Numbered from the stretch's first letter, positions 1-7,342 are shown. The stretch: 17,388 bases of DNA from Gammaproteobacteria bacterium (GCA_029864225.1 JAOTTU010000026.1:1-17388); one strand, 5' to 3'. Notes: generated by a model not told the origin, from the sequence alone. Numbers and translations are program-made.

Positions 1-278
1 CGGGGAGTGCTAATCTGGGTATTCTTGGGCGTTCTGTAGAGTACGTTTATTCCCACCAGATAACGCACCCCTTCCCGGCGGGCCTTACTTCAGCCATTCG
101 AATTCGTTGCTGACGGATATTCCCCGCTGGAGTATGCTTGTCCACGGGATGGTGAATAGCCTTATATGTAGGTGATTTTTTACCTGGATCAATTCCCGCT
201 AGACCGCGATGAAACTACACTGATCCGAAGGCGCCACTGGGCCAGCAAATATCCCCGAAAACTACAAGTAGAACACTA
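1..278. other. Left-edge stretch with no supported gene
   Basis: No convincing gene is visible here. The base composition is lower in G+C than the bulk of the window. A short open stretch on the minus strand reaches the window edge (about 90 down to 1), but it has no recognisable family and no good start. The stretch sits directly upstream of a decayed CBS-domain remnant, so it may be part of the same degraded or acquired segment; that is inference. Confidence 0.4.
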
Positions 279-430
279 ATGAAAGCAGAAGAACTTTGTA
301 TCTGTGAAGTGGCCATCCCGAATCGGGAAGCTCCATAGCGGATGCGCCCGAACTATGTGTGACAAGCATGTCGGCAGCCTGGTCGTGGTTGATGGCAGCG
401 GTGACCGGCAGGAGCCGGTTGACATCATTT
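279..430 (+). pseudogene. Decayed 5' end of a CBS-domain protein gene
   Basis: Two blocks read like the start of a single-CBS-pair protein but lie in different frames. From ATG 279 the reading is MKAEELCICEVAIPNRE. From 367, shifted by one base, it is HVGSLVVVDGSGDRQEPVDII, which fits the typical CBS core (HVGxLVVVD...PVGI). The bridging DNA (about 330-366) contains stops in both frames; in the third frame SIADA at 332 also fits the CBS helix. At least two frameshifts and no downstream half mean it cannot make a CBS protein. The second block's frame runs on to a TGA at 451-453 that overlaps the GTG start of the receptor gene. Upstream sequence of the receptor is therefore former coding DNA. 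The match is by recall of the family pattern, not by alignment. Confidence 0.55.
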
Positions 431-449
431 TATACAGGAGAAACATAAA

Positions 450-2540
450 GTGAAATCAGACAGTCTAATTTATCATTCCGGATTTAATTTTCTGCTAGCT
501 GGCGCTGTGTTGCTGGCATCGTCATCGGTGCCAGCAGGGGATGGCGATGTGATGACGGAACAACTAGGAGAAATAACCGTGACATCCACTCGCATCGAAG
601 ATGAACAGGCGCGATTACCCGTTGCAGTGGGGGTTGTTGGCAAGAATGAAATTCAACTGGGCCGACAGCAATTGGGATTGGATGAGTCGCTGGTAAACAT
701 ACCTGGCCTGTTCTTCCAGAACCGCAATAATTTTGCTCAGGATCTGAGAATTTCCATCCGCGGCTTTGGTAGCCGGGCAAATTTCGGAATTCGTGGGATC
801 AGGATGCTTGTAGATGGCATCCCGCAAACATTGCCCGATGGCCAAAGCAGTGTCGATGCCATTGACCTTGGTTCAACCCGGCGGATCGAAGTCATTCGTG
901 GCCCTTTTTCTTCTGTATACGGTACGGCCTCCGGTGGTGTTATTAATATCTCGACCGAAGAAGGGCCTGAAATACCATTTGTGTCTGGTCGGGCGAACGT
1001 AGGTTCATACGGTTTTGCTCAAGGGCAGGTAAAAGCGGGCGGACAGACAGAAAATCTGAATTATCTTTTAAACGGCTCCGGAACGACTCTGGACGGATAC
1101 CGCAATCATTCCGGCTATCGTAGCAAGTTGCTGAACAGCAAGTTTCGATATGACCTTAACGACAGCTCGGATCTAACCGTCGTACTGAATGCCGTGGATT
1201 CACCCGAGGCCGATGATCCAGGTGCCCTGACGAAAAGCGAGGTCATGAATGACCGCAAGCAAGCTGCCCCACGCAATCTGCTGTTTGATGCCGGCGAGGA
1301 GGTGGAGCAGCAAACGATCGGGCTTGCATACAACAAGGAGTTCGGAGCAAACCATGCACTCATGCTGCGCAACTACTATACCAATCGTGACTTCAAGAAC
1401 AAACTACCCTTTGATATCAACAGCAATGGCCAGGGCGGTAGTGTTGAACTCGACCGTTTCTTTGCCGGTGGCGGTGGCAACTATACTTATTCAGGGAACA
1501 TGTTTGGGAAGGCTAATCGCCTGGTATTGGGATTCGATATCGATGCACAGCGCGATCACCGTAAACGTTTCGCCAATAACGAGGGTATTTTAGGGGTAAA
1601 GACAACAGACCAGGATGAAGACGTAACCAGCTACGGGATATATTTTCAGAACGCCCTGGAGATTACCGAAAATGTTAACTTGACCATAGGTGCCCGTTAT
1701 GACGATGTGGAGTACGACGTAGACGATAATACCGGAGGGAATGGCTCTGGAAACACCAGTTTTAATGAAGTAAGCCCCATTGTTGGCGTCGTTTGGAGTG
1801 TAAACCCGGCGGCAAACCTCTATGGCAATATTGCCCGGTCATTCGACCCCCCAACCACCACCGAGTTTGCCAACCCTACTGGCGCCTCGGGATTTAATTC
1901 GGGACTGGAGTCTCAGACGGCTACCAACTACGAAATAGGTGTAAAGGGTCTGTTACCTGGACAGGCACGCTACGAAATAGCCTTGTTTCACATCGACGTT
2001 GAAGACGAGTTGGTTCAATTCGAACTGGCCGGCTCGGGCCAGAGCTTTTTTGAAAATGCAGGCAGTTCCACGCACAAGGGTCTGGAAGCAGCATTGACCA
2101 TAGAACTGCTGCCAGGGCTGACTAGCACCCTGACATACACCTACTCTGATTTTACTTTCGATACCTTCCGGGATCGCAGCGGCAACAATTTTGACGGAAA
2201 CAAAATCCCCGGCGTGCCCGACAATGAATTTCATATCGAGCTGAGCTATCAACATCCAACTGGTTTCTATGCGAGCTGGGATCTGCTCCATGCAGACAGT
2301 TTTTACGCTGATAATGCCAACACAGTAAAATCAGATGCCTACAACGTGGCCAACCTCCGCACCGGATTTATTCGCTCGTGGAACCAATGGGAGATATCCC
2401 CGTTTATCGGCATCAACAACATGTTTGACGATGAATATTTCGACAATATCAGACTCAATGCCAGCTTTGGCCGTTATTTCGAACCTGCCCCAAAACGCAA
2501 TTACTACGGCGGCATCAGCGTACGGTATAACTTCGAGTAA
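450..2540 (+). CDS. TonB-dependent outer-membrane receptor, YncD/PqqU-like
   Basis: Outer-membrane gated channel that takes up a scarce ligand using energy passed on by TonB. It has a signal peptide (about residues 1-29, ending VPA), a likely TonB box near residues 41-48 (EITVTSTR), a plug domain to about residue 175 (ISIRGFGSR, FGIRGIRMLVDGIP, IEVIRGPFSSVYG, SGGVINI) and a beta-barrel ending in YNFE. The plug motifs and the C-terminal GRYFEPAPKRNYYGG closely resemble E. coli YncD (PqqU, about 700 residues), which imports pyrroloquinoline quinone. The receptor family is well supported; PQQ as ligand is only a hypothesis, and related COG4772 receptors handle ferric chelates. Start: GTG at 450 with CAGGAG at 435-440, nine bases upstream. 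A tonB gene follows after about 57 bases and is probably in the same operon. No Fur-like site was found upstream. G+C is lower than in the genes to the right. Confidence 0.9.
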   Translation: MKSDSLIYHSGFNFLLAGAVLLASSSVPAGDGDVMTEQLGEITVTSTRIEDEQARLPVAVGVVGKNEIQLGRQQLGLDESLVNIPGLFFQNRNNFAQDLRISIRGFGSRANFGIRGIRMLVDGIPQTLPDGQSSVDAIDLGSTRRIEVIRGPFSSVYGTASGGVINISTEEGPEIPFVSGRANVGSYGFAQGQVKAGGQTENLNYLLNGSGTTLDGYRNHSGYRSKLLNSKFRYDLNDSSDLTVVLNAVDSPEADDPGALTKSEVMNDRKQAAPRNLLFDAGEEVEQQTIGLAYNKEFGANHALMLRNYYTNRDFKNKLPFDINSNGQGGSVELDRFFAGGGGNYTYSGNMFGKANRLVLGFDIDAQRDHRKRFANNEGILGVKTTDQDEDVTSYGIYFQNALEITENVNLTIGARYDDVEYDVDDNTGGNGSGNTSFNEVSPIVGVVWSVNPAANLYGNIARSFDPPTTTEFANPTGASGFNSGLESQTATNYEIGVKGLLPGQARYEIALFHIDVEDELVQFELAGSGQSFFENAGSSTHKGLEAALTIELLPGLTSTLTYTYSDFTFDTFRDRSGNNFDGNKIPGVPDNEFHIELSYQHPTGFYASWDLLHADSFYADNANTVKSDAYNVANLRTGFIRSWNQWEISPFIGINNMFDDEYFDNIRLNASFGRYFEPAPKRNYYGGISVRYNFE

Positions 2541-2597
2541 GCAGGATGTTTTATAATCGGCTCTACGAATATTTACTGACGGCAGGTTTCCTTGGAC

Positions 2598-3377
2598 ATG
2601 CGCTCATCTGAGTTGCGGGTTTGGCTGGCAGCTTCGAGTGTTTCGATCATAGTGCATACTGCGATCATAGGATATTATGATCCATACGAGAAGATGTTGA
2701 TAGAGAGCCAGTATAAGGCCCTGCTTTCCATTGTCCATTTAACTCTTGTACAGGTTGCGCCGAAGCCCGAACATAATAATCCTGAGCCGAAGCAGTCAAA
2801 AACCAGGAATGCCGAACACAAGAGGCCGGAACTGAAGCAGCCAGAACCTCCGATACCTGAAGTTAATAAACCCGAGCCGCAACAGCCAGAACCTCCGATA
2901 CCTGAAGTTAATAAACCCGAGCCGAAACAGCCAGAACCCCCTGTACCTGAAGTTAATAAGCCCAAACCGAAGCAGCCAGAACCTCCGATTCCAGAAGTTC
3001 ATAAACCCGAATCGAAGCAGTCTGAACCTGTCTCTGAAGAGTCTTTGCAGCGGGCAATGATGCCACCCGCGTCAATACCTGCACAGGTATCTGACGATTT
3101 GAAAAAGGAATACCTCAGATCACTGATGACTCACATAGAGGCACATAAATATTATCCGCGCAGGGCCCGTAACCGGGATATTGAAGGCGTTGTCGAGATC
3201 AGTTTTGATCTTCTGGAAAATGGTGATGTCACTAATATCAGGACCAGTGGCGGGCACAGATTGCTGCGCGCGGCAGCAGAGCATGCCATTCAGCAATCAC
3301 TGCCATTACAAATTCCACCACCATTCCTGCAATTACCCCGTGAGATACATTTCAGTATGAGGTTTGATCTCGACTAA
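2598..3377 (+). CDS. tonB: Energy transducer TonB with repeat-built proline-rich linker
   Basis: TonB couples the inner-membrane proton motive force, through ExbB-ExbD, to outer-membrane receptors. One N-terminal membrane helix carries the family's Ser-x3-His pattern (S and H in SIIVH, residues 16 and 20 from ATG 2598). About 100 residues of Pro/Glu/Lys-rich linker follow, including four 15-residue units of the type QPEPPIPEVNKPEPK. The C-terminal TonB domain covers about residues 170-259 (YYPRRARNRDIEGVVEISFDLLENG...). Start: ATG 2598 is preferred, but TTG 2592 in frame is equally placed relative to AGG at 2584-2586. It is adjacent to the TonB-dependent receptor and probably dedicated to it. 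No exbB or exbD lies in the window. The linker contains several PP motifs (EPPI, EPPV, IPPPF) of the kind that stall ribosomes. Codon use is more A+T-rich than in the right-hand genes. Confidence 0.9.
   Translation: MRSSELRVWLAASSVSIIVHTAIIGYYDPYEKMLIESQYKALLSIVHLTLVQVAPKPEHNNPEPKQSKTRNAEHKRPELKQPEPPIPEVNKPEPQQPEPPIPEVNKPEPKQPEPPVPEVNKPKPKQPEPPIPEVHKPESKQSEPVSEESLQRAMMPPASIPAQVSDDLKKEYLRSLMTHIEAHKYYPRRARNRDIEGVVEISFDLLENGDVTNIRTSGGHRLLRAAAEHAIQQSLPLQIPPPFLQLPREIHFSMRFDLD
2838..3017 (+). repeat. Four tandem 45-bp in-frame repeats in tonB
   Basis: Units at 2838-2882, 2883-2927, 2928-2972 and 2973-3017 each encode 15 residues of the form QPEPP(I/V)PEV(N/H)KP(E/K)(P/S)(K/Q). A degenerate fifth start (QSEPVSEE) follows at 3018. 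The first two units are nearly identical in DNA. The third and fourth differ at scattered bases, which points to recent duplication of the early units and older divergence of the later ones. The repeats lengthen the linker expected to cross the periplasm. Confidence 0.95.
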
Positions 3378-3543
3378 CAGCAAATAAACTCTGAAGGTTC
3401 GAGCGCTGTCAGCCCGGGGTTCTGGGGACAGAAGGTGATGCCGCTCGAGGGTTTTTCTCATCTTGCCGACGTTGAGAAGAAGGCAGTTCAGGTACTCCGC
3501 TTGCAGAAACAGTGAGGTGCGACCGGCTAGGGCGTCATCTCGG

Positions 3544-4107
3544 TCAGGCGCGCGAGATGAACTCGCCGGTCCCGGTGTTGACCTTGATGAACTCGCCGGG
3601 GGTGAGGTATTCGGGTACCTGTACGACCAGGCCGGTCGCGAGGGTGGCCGGCTTGGTGCGTGCTGATGACGAGGCCGCCTTCATTCCGGGCGCGGTGTCG
3701 ACAATCTCGAGGTTGACCGTGGCCGGCATCTCGATGCCAAGGATGACATCGTCGGCGATCATGGCCAGGATGCCGTCCAGGCTCTCGTCCAGGTACAGCA
3801 GTTCTTCATCCAGTGCATCGACAGGCAGGGTGTGCTGCTCGTAGGTCTCCTTGTCCATGAAGGTGCAACTGTCTGCATCGCGGAACAGGTACTGCACGGG
3901 GCGGCGCCCGAAGTCAACGCTCTGCAGGTTTTCGTCACCCTTGTAACGGGCCTCGAACTTTTGCTTGCTGACAATGTCGTGGCCGCGGACCTTGTAGAGG
4001 GTGCTGCCGCTTCTCGATGACGGGCTCTGCACCTCCAGCTGCTTGATGATGATTTTGCGGCCATCAAGGTCGAGTACCGTGCCGCGTTTGAGGTCACTTG
4101 CTTTCAT
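3544..4107 (-). CDS. efpL: Elongation factor P-like protein EfpL (YeiP)
   Basis: EF-P paralogue that binds the ribosome and relieves stalling at proline-rich and some other nascent motifs. The 187-residue product has the three-domain layout: KOW-like N-domain (about 1-65), OB domain (about 70-130) and C-terminal OB domain ending in VVQVPEYLTPGEFIKVNTGTGEFISRA. The tip of the N-domain loop is QSPSSRSGSTLYKVR. Arg32 aligns with Arg33 of E. coli YeiP/EfpL, whereas canonical EF-P carries a modified Lys or Arg in a shorter loop. This loop and DTAPGMKAASSSARTKPATL place it with EfpL rather than EF-P. It lies 84 bases downstream of slyD on the same strand, so co-transcription is likely. No strong Shine-Dalgarno precedes ATG 4107. 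It converges with tonB. Confidence 0.93.
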   Translation of the reverse strand: MKASDLKRGTVLDLDGRKIIIKQLEVQSPSSRSGSTLYKVRGHDIVSKQKFEARYKGDENLQSVDFGRRPVQYLFRDADSCTFMDKETYEQHTLPVDALDEELLYLDESLDGILAMIADDVILGIEMPATVNLEIVDTAPGMKAASSSARTKPATLATGLVVQVPEYLTPGEFIKVNTGTGEFISRA

Positions 4108-4191
4108 TTGTGTGCAATTGTTTCAGCGGCGGCTGCCGCGATAATATGCGTGACAGTCGGGCATGCAGTCTCTGCTGCTCTGTTGGGCGGG

Positions 4192-4674
4192 CTAGTGATG
4201 ATGCCCGTCCGGGCCGTGCACATGGCCATGCTCGATTTCCTCACTGCTGGCCTCGCGCACTTCCATGACCTTGACCTCAAAATTTAGATGTACGCCGGCC
4301 AGCGGGTGATTGCCGTCAACCACGATACCGTCTTCATCGACGCTGGCGATAGTGACCACAAACGGCTGACCCTCGGGGCTCTGTGCATGGAACTGCAAGC
4401 CGGGTGTGATCTCCTGCTCGGGCGGGAACATGTCGCGTGGCACCTTCTGGGTTTTCTCGGCATCGTGAACGCCATAGGCCTCTTCCGGCGGCACGGTGAT
4501 GCTCAGTTCGTCGCCGGCGATCATGCCGATCAGTGCGTTTTCAAGTCCCGGGATAATGTTACCGGCGCCATGCAGGTAGCAGAAGCTGCCGTCGTCAGAC
4601 TTGTCGATGATGTTGTCATTATTGTCTTTCAGGGTATAGGTGAGTGTCACCACGCGGTGTTTTTCTATCTGCAT
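4192..4674 (-). CDS. slyD: FKBP-type peptidyl-prolyl isomerase SlyD
   Basis: Cytoplasmic peptidyl-prolyl cis-trans isomerase and chaperone. In E. coli, SlyD also binds nickel and helps hydrogenase maturation. The 160-residue protein starts with the FKBP half-domain (VTLTYTLKDNNDNIID...), followed by LHGAGNIIPGLENALIGM and the inserted-flap region (about residues 70-120) containing PEEAYGVHD and PRDMFPPE. The FKBP fold then closes with NHPLAGVHLNFEVKVMEVR. The short C-terminal tail HGHVHGPDGHHH is histidine-rich and suits metal binding; it is much shorter than the E. coli tail. Start ATG 4674 is preceded by AAGGAG (plus-strand 4682-4687) seven bases away. It is probably the first gene of a slyD-efpL unit. 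Confidence 0.93.
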   Translation of the reverse strand: MQIEKHRVVTLTYTLKDNNDNIIDKSDDGSFCYLHGAGNIIPGLENALIGMIAGDELSITVPPEEAYGVHDAEKTQKVPRDMFPPEQEITPGLQFHAQSPEGQPFVVTIASVDEDGIVVDGNHPLAGVHLNFEVKVMEVREASSEEIEHGHVHGPDGHHH

Positions 4675-4814
4675 CTGCAGGCTCCTTGGATATCAGGTGA
4701 TCTAAGTCAGGTTCCTGCGTTTCTGGATGCGAACGGACGCCGGAGCGGCGCCGGGTGCGGCAACGAGATAAACAGGCGGCACACATCCTACCATAAACAC
4801 GGTAATAACGAATA

Positions 4815-4838
4815 AACGGCCTTCCCGGGCAGGCCGTT
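4815..4838. other. 8-bp perfect hairpin between divergent slyD and GIY-YIG gene
   Basis: AACGGCCT at 4815-4822 pairs with AGGCCGTT at 4831-4838 around an 8-base loop. Read on the minus strand it is followed by TTATT-rich sequence, like a weak terminator, but no minus-strand gene ends here. It may instead lie in the slyD 5' leader or be a relic of a terminator. Confidence 0.45.
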
Positions 4839-4874
4839 GTTGATCGGAGAAATATCATGTTCCGGTCAATGACT

Positions 4875-4905
4875 TTGAAAGCCTTGCGTGATCATTTGCT
4901 ATCAT
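4875..4905 (+). promoter_or_regulatory. Candidate extended -10 promoter, possibly giving a leaderless mRNA
   Basis: TTGAAA at 4875-4880 and TATCAT at 4900-4905 lie 19 bases apart, and the latter is preceded by TGc (4897-4899), giving an extended -10. Transcription would start about seven bases on, essentially at ATG 4912, which has no Shine-Dalgarno upstream. The spacer is longer than ideal. Confidence 0.4.
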
Positions 4906-4911
4906 GGCGCC

Positions 4912-5178
4912 ATGGACTGGCAGGTCTATATCATTCTCTGTACGGATAATTCGCTCTACACGGGGATCACGAACAATATAGAGCGGCGCCTGTCCCAGCA
5001 TGGCGGCCAGCAGGGTGCAAAGTATTTCCGGGGACGCAGTCCACGGCAGCTGGTATACCTGGAAAGCGGGCATACCCGGAGTACGGCCAGCAAGCGCGAG
5101 GCCGCTATAAAGCAGCTGGCGCGGGCCGACAAGTTTCGTCTGCTTGAGTCGGACCACAACGAAATATTCGGGCGCTAA
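4912..5178 (+). CDS. GIY-YIG domain protein (YhbQ/UPF0213-like)
   Basis: Small stand-alone GIY-YIG nuclease-fold protein of 88 residues. The domain starts almost at the N-terminus: VYIILCTDNSLYTGITNNIERRLSQH carries the VYI...YTG version of the two signature strands, with the conserved Arg (ERR) and His following. GGQQGAKYFRGRSPRQLVYLESG and KREAAIKQL correspond to the rest of the UPF0213 family core. E. coli YhbQ, the best-known relative, has about 100 residues and a poorly settled role in DNA metabolism. An in-frame GTG at 4888 would add eight residues, but ATG 4912 fits family N-termini and a promoter candidate just upstream. It is 24 bases ahead of the antiporter gene, so co-transcription is likely. 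Confidence 0.85.
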   Translation: MDWQVYIILCTDNSLYTGITNNIERRLSQHGGQQGAKYFRGRSPRQLVYLESGHTRSTASKREAAIKQLARADKFRLLESDHNEIFGR

Positions 5179-5202
5179 ACAGGCGTCCTTTGGCGGGCCC
5201 CT

Positions 5203-7050
5203 ATGGACGAACATGCCGTACTGACTATCGCCGGGATCGGCGCACTTGCCATTGCCTGCCAGTGGTTTGCCTGGTGGGTCAAGCTGCCCGCGATCCTGTT
5301 CCTGTTGCTGGCCGGCATCCTCACCGGGCCGGTGCTCGGTCTGCTGCACCCGGATGCCCTGTTTGGTGAGCTGCTGTTCCCGTTTGTATCACTTTCCGTT
5401 GCAATCATCCTGTTCGAGGGCAGCCTGACCCTGAAGTTCTCCGAGATCGCGGGACTCGAACAGATCGTGCGGCGCATGGTGACCTCCGGGCTGGTTGTGA
5501 CCTGGGCGGTGGTGGCGTTGGCCGCCTACCTGCTGCTGCCTTTTCCGCCGGAGCTGGCACTGCTGTTCGGTGCCTTCATCGTGGTGACCGGCCCGACCGT
5601 GATCGTACCGCTGCTGCGCACCGTTCGGCCGACAGCACATGTGGCGAATATCCTGCGCTGGGAAGGCATCGTCATCGACCCGATCGGCGCGCTGCTGGCA
5701 GTGCTGGTGTTCGAATTCATCATTTCGGGGCAGGGCGGGGCGGCCTTCGGTCATACCCTGGTCAGCTTTGCCCGGATCGTCGGAGTCGGCGTGTTGTTCG
5801 GGGTCCTGAGTGGCCAGTTCATGGGCCTGGCGCTGCGCAACCACTGGCTCCCGGAGTTCCTGCATAACGTTGCCGCCCTGGCGCTGGTATTCGCGGTGTT
5901 CGCGCTGTCGAATGCGGTGGAGGCCGAGGCGGGGCTGCTGACCGTCACCGTCATGGGCATACGCCTGGCGAACATGCGTGATGTTTCCGTCGAGCATATC
6001 CTGGATTTCAAGGAAAGCCTGTCGGTGGCCCTGATCTCGACCCTGTTCATTATCCTTGCAGCACGCATCGACTTTGCCCAGCTGCAGGCACTGGGCTGGG
6101 GGGCGCTGGGCATACTGGCGGTCATTCAGTTCCTGGGCCGGCCGCTCAAGATTGCACTTGCAACCTACGGTTCATCGCTGCGCTGGCAGGAGCGTGCCCT
6201 GCTGGCCTGGATCGGGCCGCGTGGTATCGTGGCCGCCGCCGTGGCTGCGCTGTTCTCCATGAAACTGCAGGCCGCAGGTTACCCGGAGGCAGAGCTGCTG
6301 GTGCCGCTGACCTTCCTGGTCATCATCGGCACCGTGGTGCTGCAGAGTGCCACTGCCAGGCTGCTGGCGCGAGCACTGGGCGTGGCGGAACCGGAGCCGC
6401 GCGGCTTCCTGATCGTCGGTGCCAACCCGGTTGCACGAGTGATCGCGGAGGCCCTGCTAAAGCGCGGCTATGAAAGCGTTCTGTGCGATACCACCTGGGC
6501 CAACGTCAGTGCTGCGCGCATGCACGGGCTGACGACCTTCTACGGCAGCGCGGTGTCCGAATACGCCGACCGGCGACTGGATCTCATCGGGCTGGGCCGC
6601 CTGCTGGCGCTGTCGCCCCAGCAGGAACTCAACGTACTCGCCGTGCACCGCTACCGGCGCGAGTTCGGGGCCAGCCAGCTGTTTGCCCTGCGTGCCGGTG
6701 AGGCCGCCATGGATAGCAAGCTGGCAACGCCGCTGCCGGCCGGTTATGTCGCATTCGGTGACGACGTGAGCTATGAGCGGCTCGCCAATGCCCTGGGTAT
6801 GGGCGCGGAGATTCGCGAGACGGCCCTGACCGAGAACTTCGACTTCGATGCCTACTATCGCCGTTACTATAAAAAGGCGATCCCGCTGTTTGCCATCGAC
6901 ACCAGGGAGCGTTTACACATCCTGACTGCCGGGCACAAGGTAAAACCGGCGCCGGGCTGGACCCTGCTCAGCCTGGTTGAGCCGGAAGAAGTTGAACAGC
7001 AGGAGCCTGAGGGCGGCACCAGGCCGGTCAATGGTGACAAGTCCGCTTGA
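5203..7050 (+). CDS. CPA1-type cation/proton antiporter with C-terminal Rossmann-like domain
   Basis: Inner-membrane monovalent-cation/proton exchanger, 615 residues. About 12 hydrophobic helices occupy residues 5-390. Family motifs are LFEGSLTL (70-77), TGPTVIVPLLR (129-139), EGIVIDPIGA (154-163, the acidic ion-binding pair region) and GPRGIVAAAVAAL (338-350). A cytosolic domain follows from about residue 400 (RGFLIVGANPVARVIAEALLKRG), resembling TrkA-N/RCK nucleotide-binding domains. Its glycine loop is altered: GANPVA stands where GxGxxG is usual. The N-terminal half is closest to NhaP-type Na+(K+)/H+ antiporters; the ion cannot be told from sequence. Start ATG 5203 has a weak GGCGGG (5192-5197). 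It lies 24 bases after the GIY-YIG gene. The last 20 residues are acidic and polar and probably disordered. Confidence 0.88.
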   Translation: MDEHAVLTIAGIGALAIACQWFAWWVKLPAILFLLLAGILTGPVLGLLHPDALFGELLFPFVSLSVAIILFEGSLTLKFSEIAGLEQIVRRMVTSGLVVTWAVVALAAYLLLPFPPELALLFGAFIVVTGPTVIVPLLRTVRPTAHVANILRWEGIVIDPIGALLAVLVFEFIISGQGGAAFGHTLVSFARIVGVGVLFGVLSGQFMGLALRNHWLPEFLHNVAALALVFAVFALSNAVEAEAGLLTVTVMGIRLANMRDVSVEHILDFKESLSVALISTLFIILAARIDFAQLQALGWGALGILAVIQFLGRPLKIALATYGSSLRWQERALLAWIGPRGIVAAAVAALFSMKLQAAGYPEAELLVPLTFLVIIGTVVLQSATARLLARALGVAEPEPRGFLIVGANPVARVIAEALLKRGYESVLCDTTWANVSAARMHGLTTFYGSAVSEYADRRLDLIGLGRLLALSPQQELNVLAVHRYRREFGASQLFALRAGEAAMDSKLATPLPAGYVAFGDDVSYERLANALGMGAEIRETALTENFDFDAYYRRYYKKAIPLFAIDTRERLHILTAGHKVKPAPGWTLLSLVEPEEVEQQEPEGGTRPVNGDKSA

Positions 7051-7066
7051 CAGCATCGGCACCTGA

Positions 7067-7096
7067 GAGGTGTCGAACAGTGAGGTGTCGAACAGT
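7067..7096. repeat. Perfect 15-bp tandem duplication
   Basis: GAGGTGTCGAACAGT occurs at 7067-7081 and again at 7082-7096 without a mismatch, 16 bases after the antiporter stop codon. It is noncoding as far as can be seen. Confidence 0.95.
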
Positions 7097-7102
7097 AAGG
7101 GT

Positions 7103-7342
7103 ATGCCAGAAGATGCACAGAGCCTGAACCAGCAGATCAATAAAATGCAGGCCGGGATCATGACGCAGCAAGGTGAAATGGCCGATGCAAACAGGCAGCT
7201 AAAGGAGTTAATTACATCCTCTACCAGGTTGTGCATCACCCGTCGGAGACCGCCAGCGGACTTGGCTGTACTTGCCTGCCATGGTCCCCATTGCACTGCA
7301 TCGGGCTGTCCGCCGGTTACCCGATTGGGGTGTGTGTTGTAA
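7103..7342 (+). CDS. Doubtful small ORF or gene relic
   Basis: From ATG 7103 an open frame of 79 codons begins with a Gln/Glu-rich, heptad-like stretch (MPEDAQSLNQQINKMQAGI... to about residue 36) that looks like a short amphipathic helix. It then turns into Arg/Pro/Cys-rich sequence typical of noncoding frames. No Shine-Dalgarno or family match is recognised. It may be a truncated relic whose 3' half is lost, or chance. Confidence 0.2.
   Translation: MPEDAQSLNQQINKMQAGIMTQQGEMADANRQLKELITSSTRLCITRRRPPADLAVLACHGPHCTASGCPPVTRLGCVL

Noticed and set aside
1..95. Minus-strand open stretch to the window edge reading like VRYLVGINVLYRTPK
   Set aside because: Only about 29 codons, no firm start, no recognised family, and it cannot be extended because the window ends.
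419..447. TTGACA just before the TonB-dependent receptor as a -35 element
   Set aside because: No acceptable -10 lies 16-18 bases downstream, and the hexamer falls within the CBS remnant coding for PVDII.
2675..3002. Minus-strand repetitive Gly/Ser- and Phe/Leu-rich frames opposite tonB
   Set aside because: They are the complement of the 45-bp repeats of tonB; the repetitive pattern is fully explained by the plus-strand gene.
3378..3543. Short frame MPLEGFSHLADVEKKAVQVL at about 3437 between tonB and efpL
   Set aside because: Only 25 codons with no ribosome-binding site or recognised family; could be a relic but cannot be supported.
5389..5997. 202-residue minus-strand frame opposite the antiporter
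   Set aside because: His/Gln/Arg-rich composition without motifs; the antiporter on the other strand has clear family motifs.
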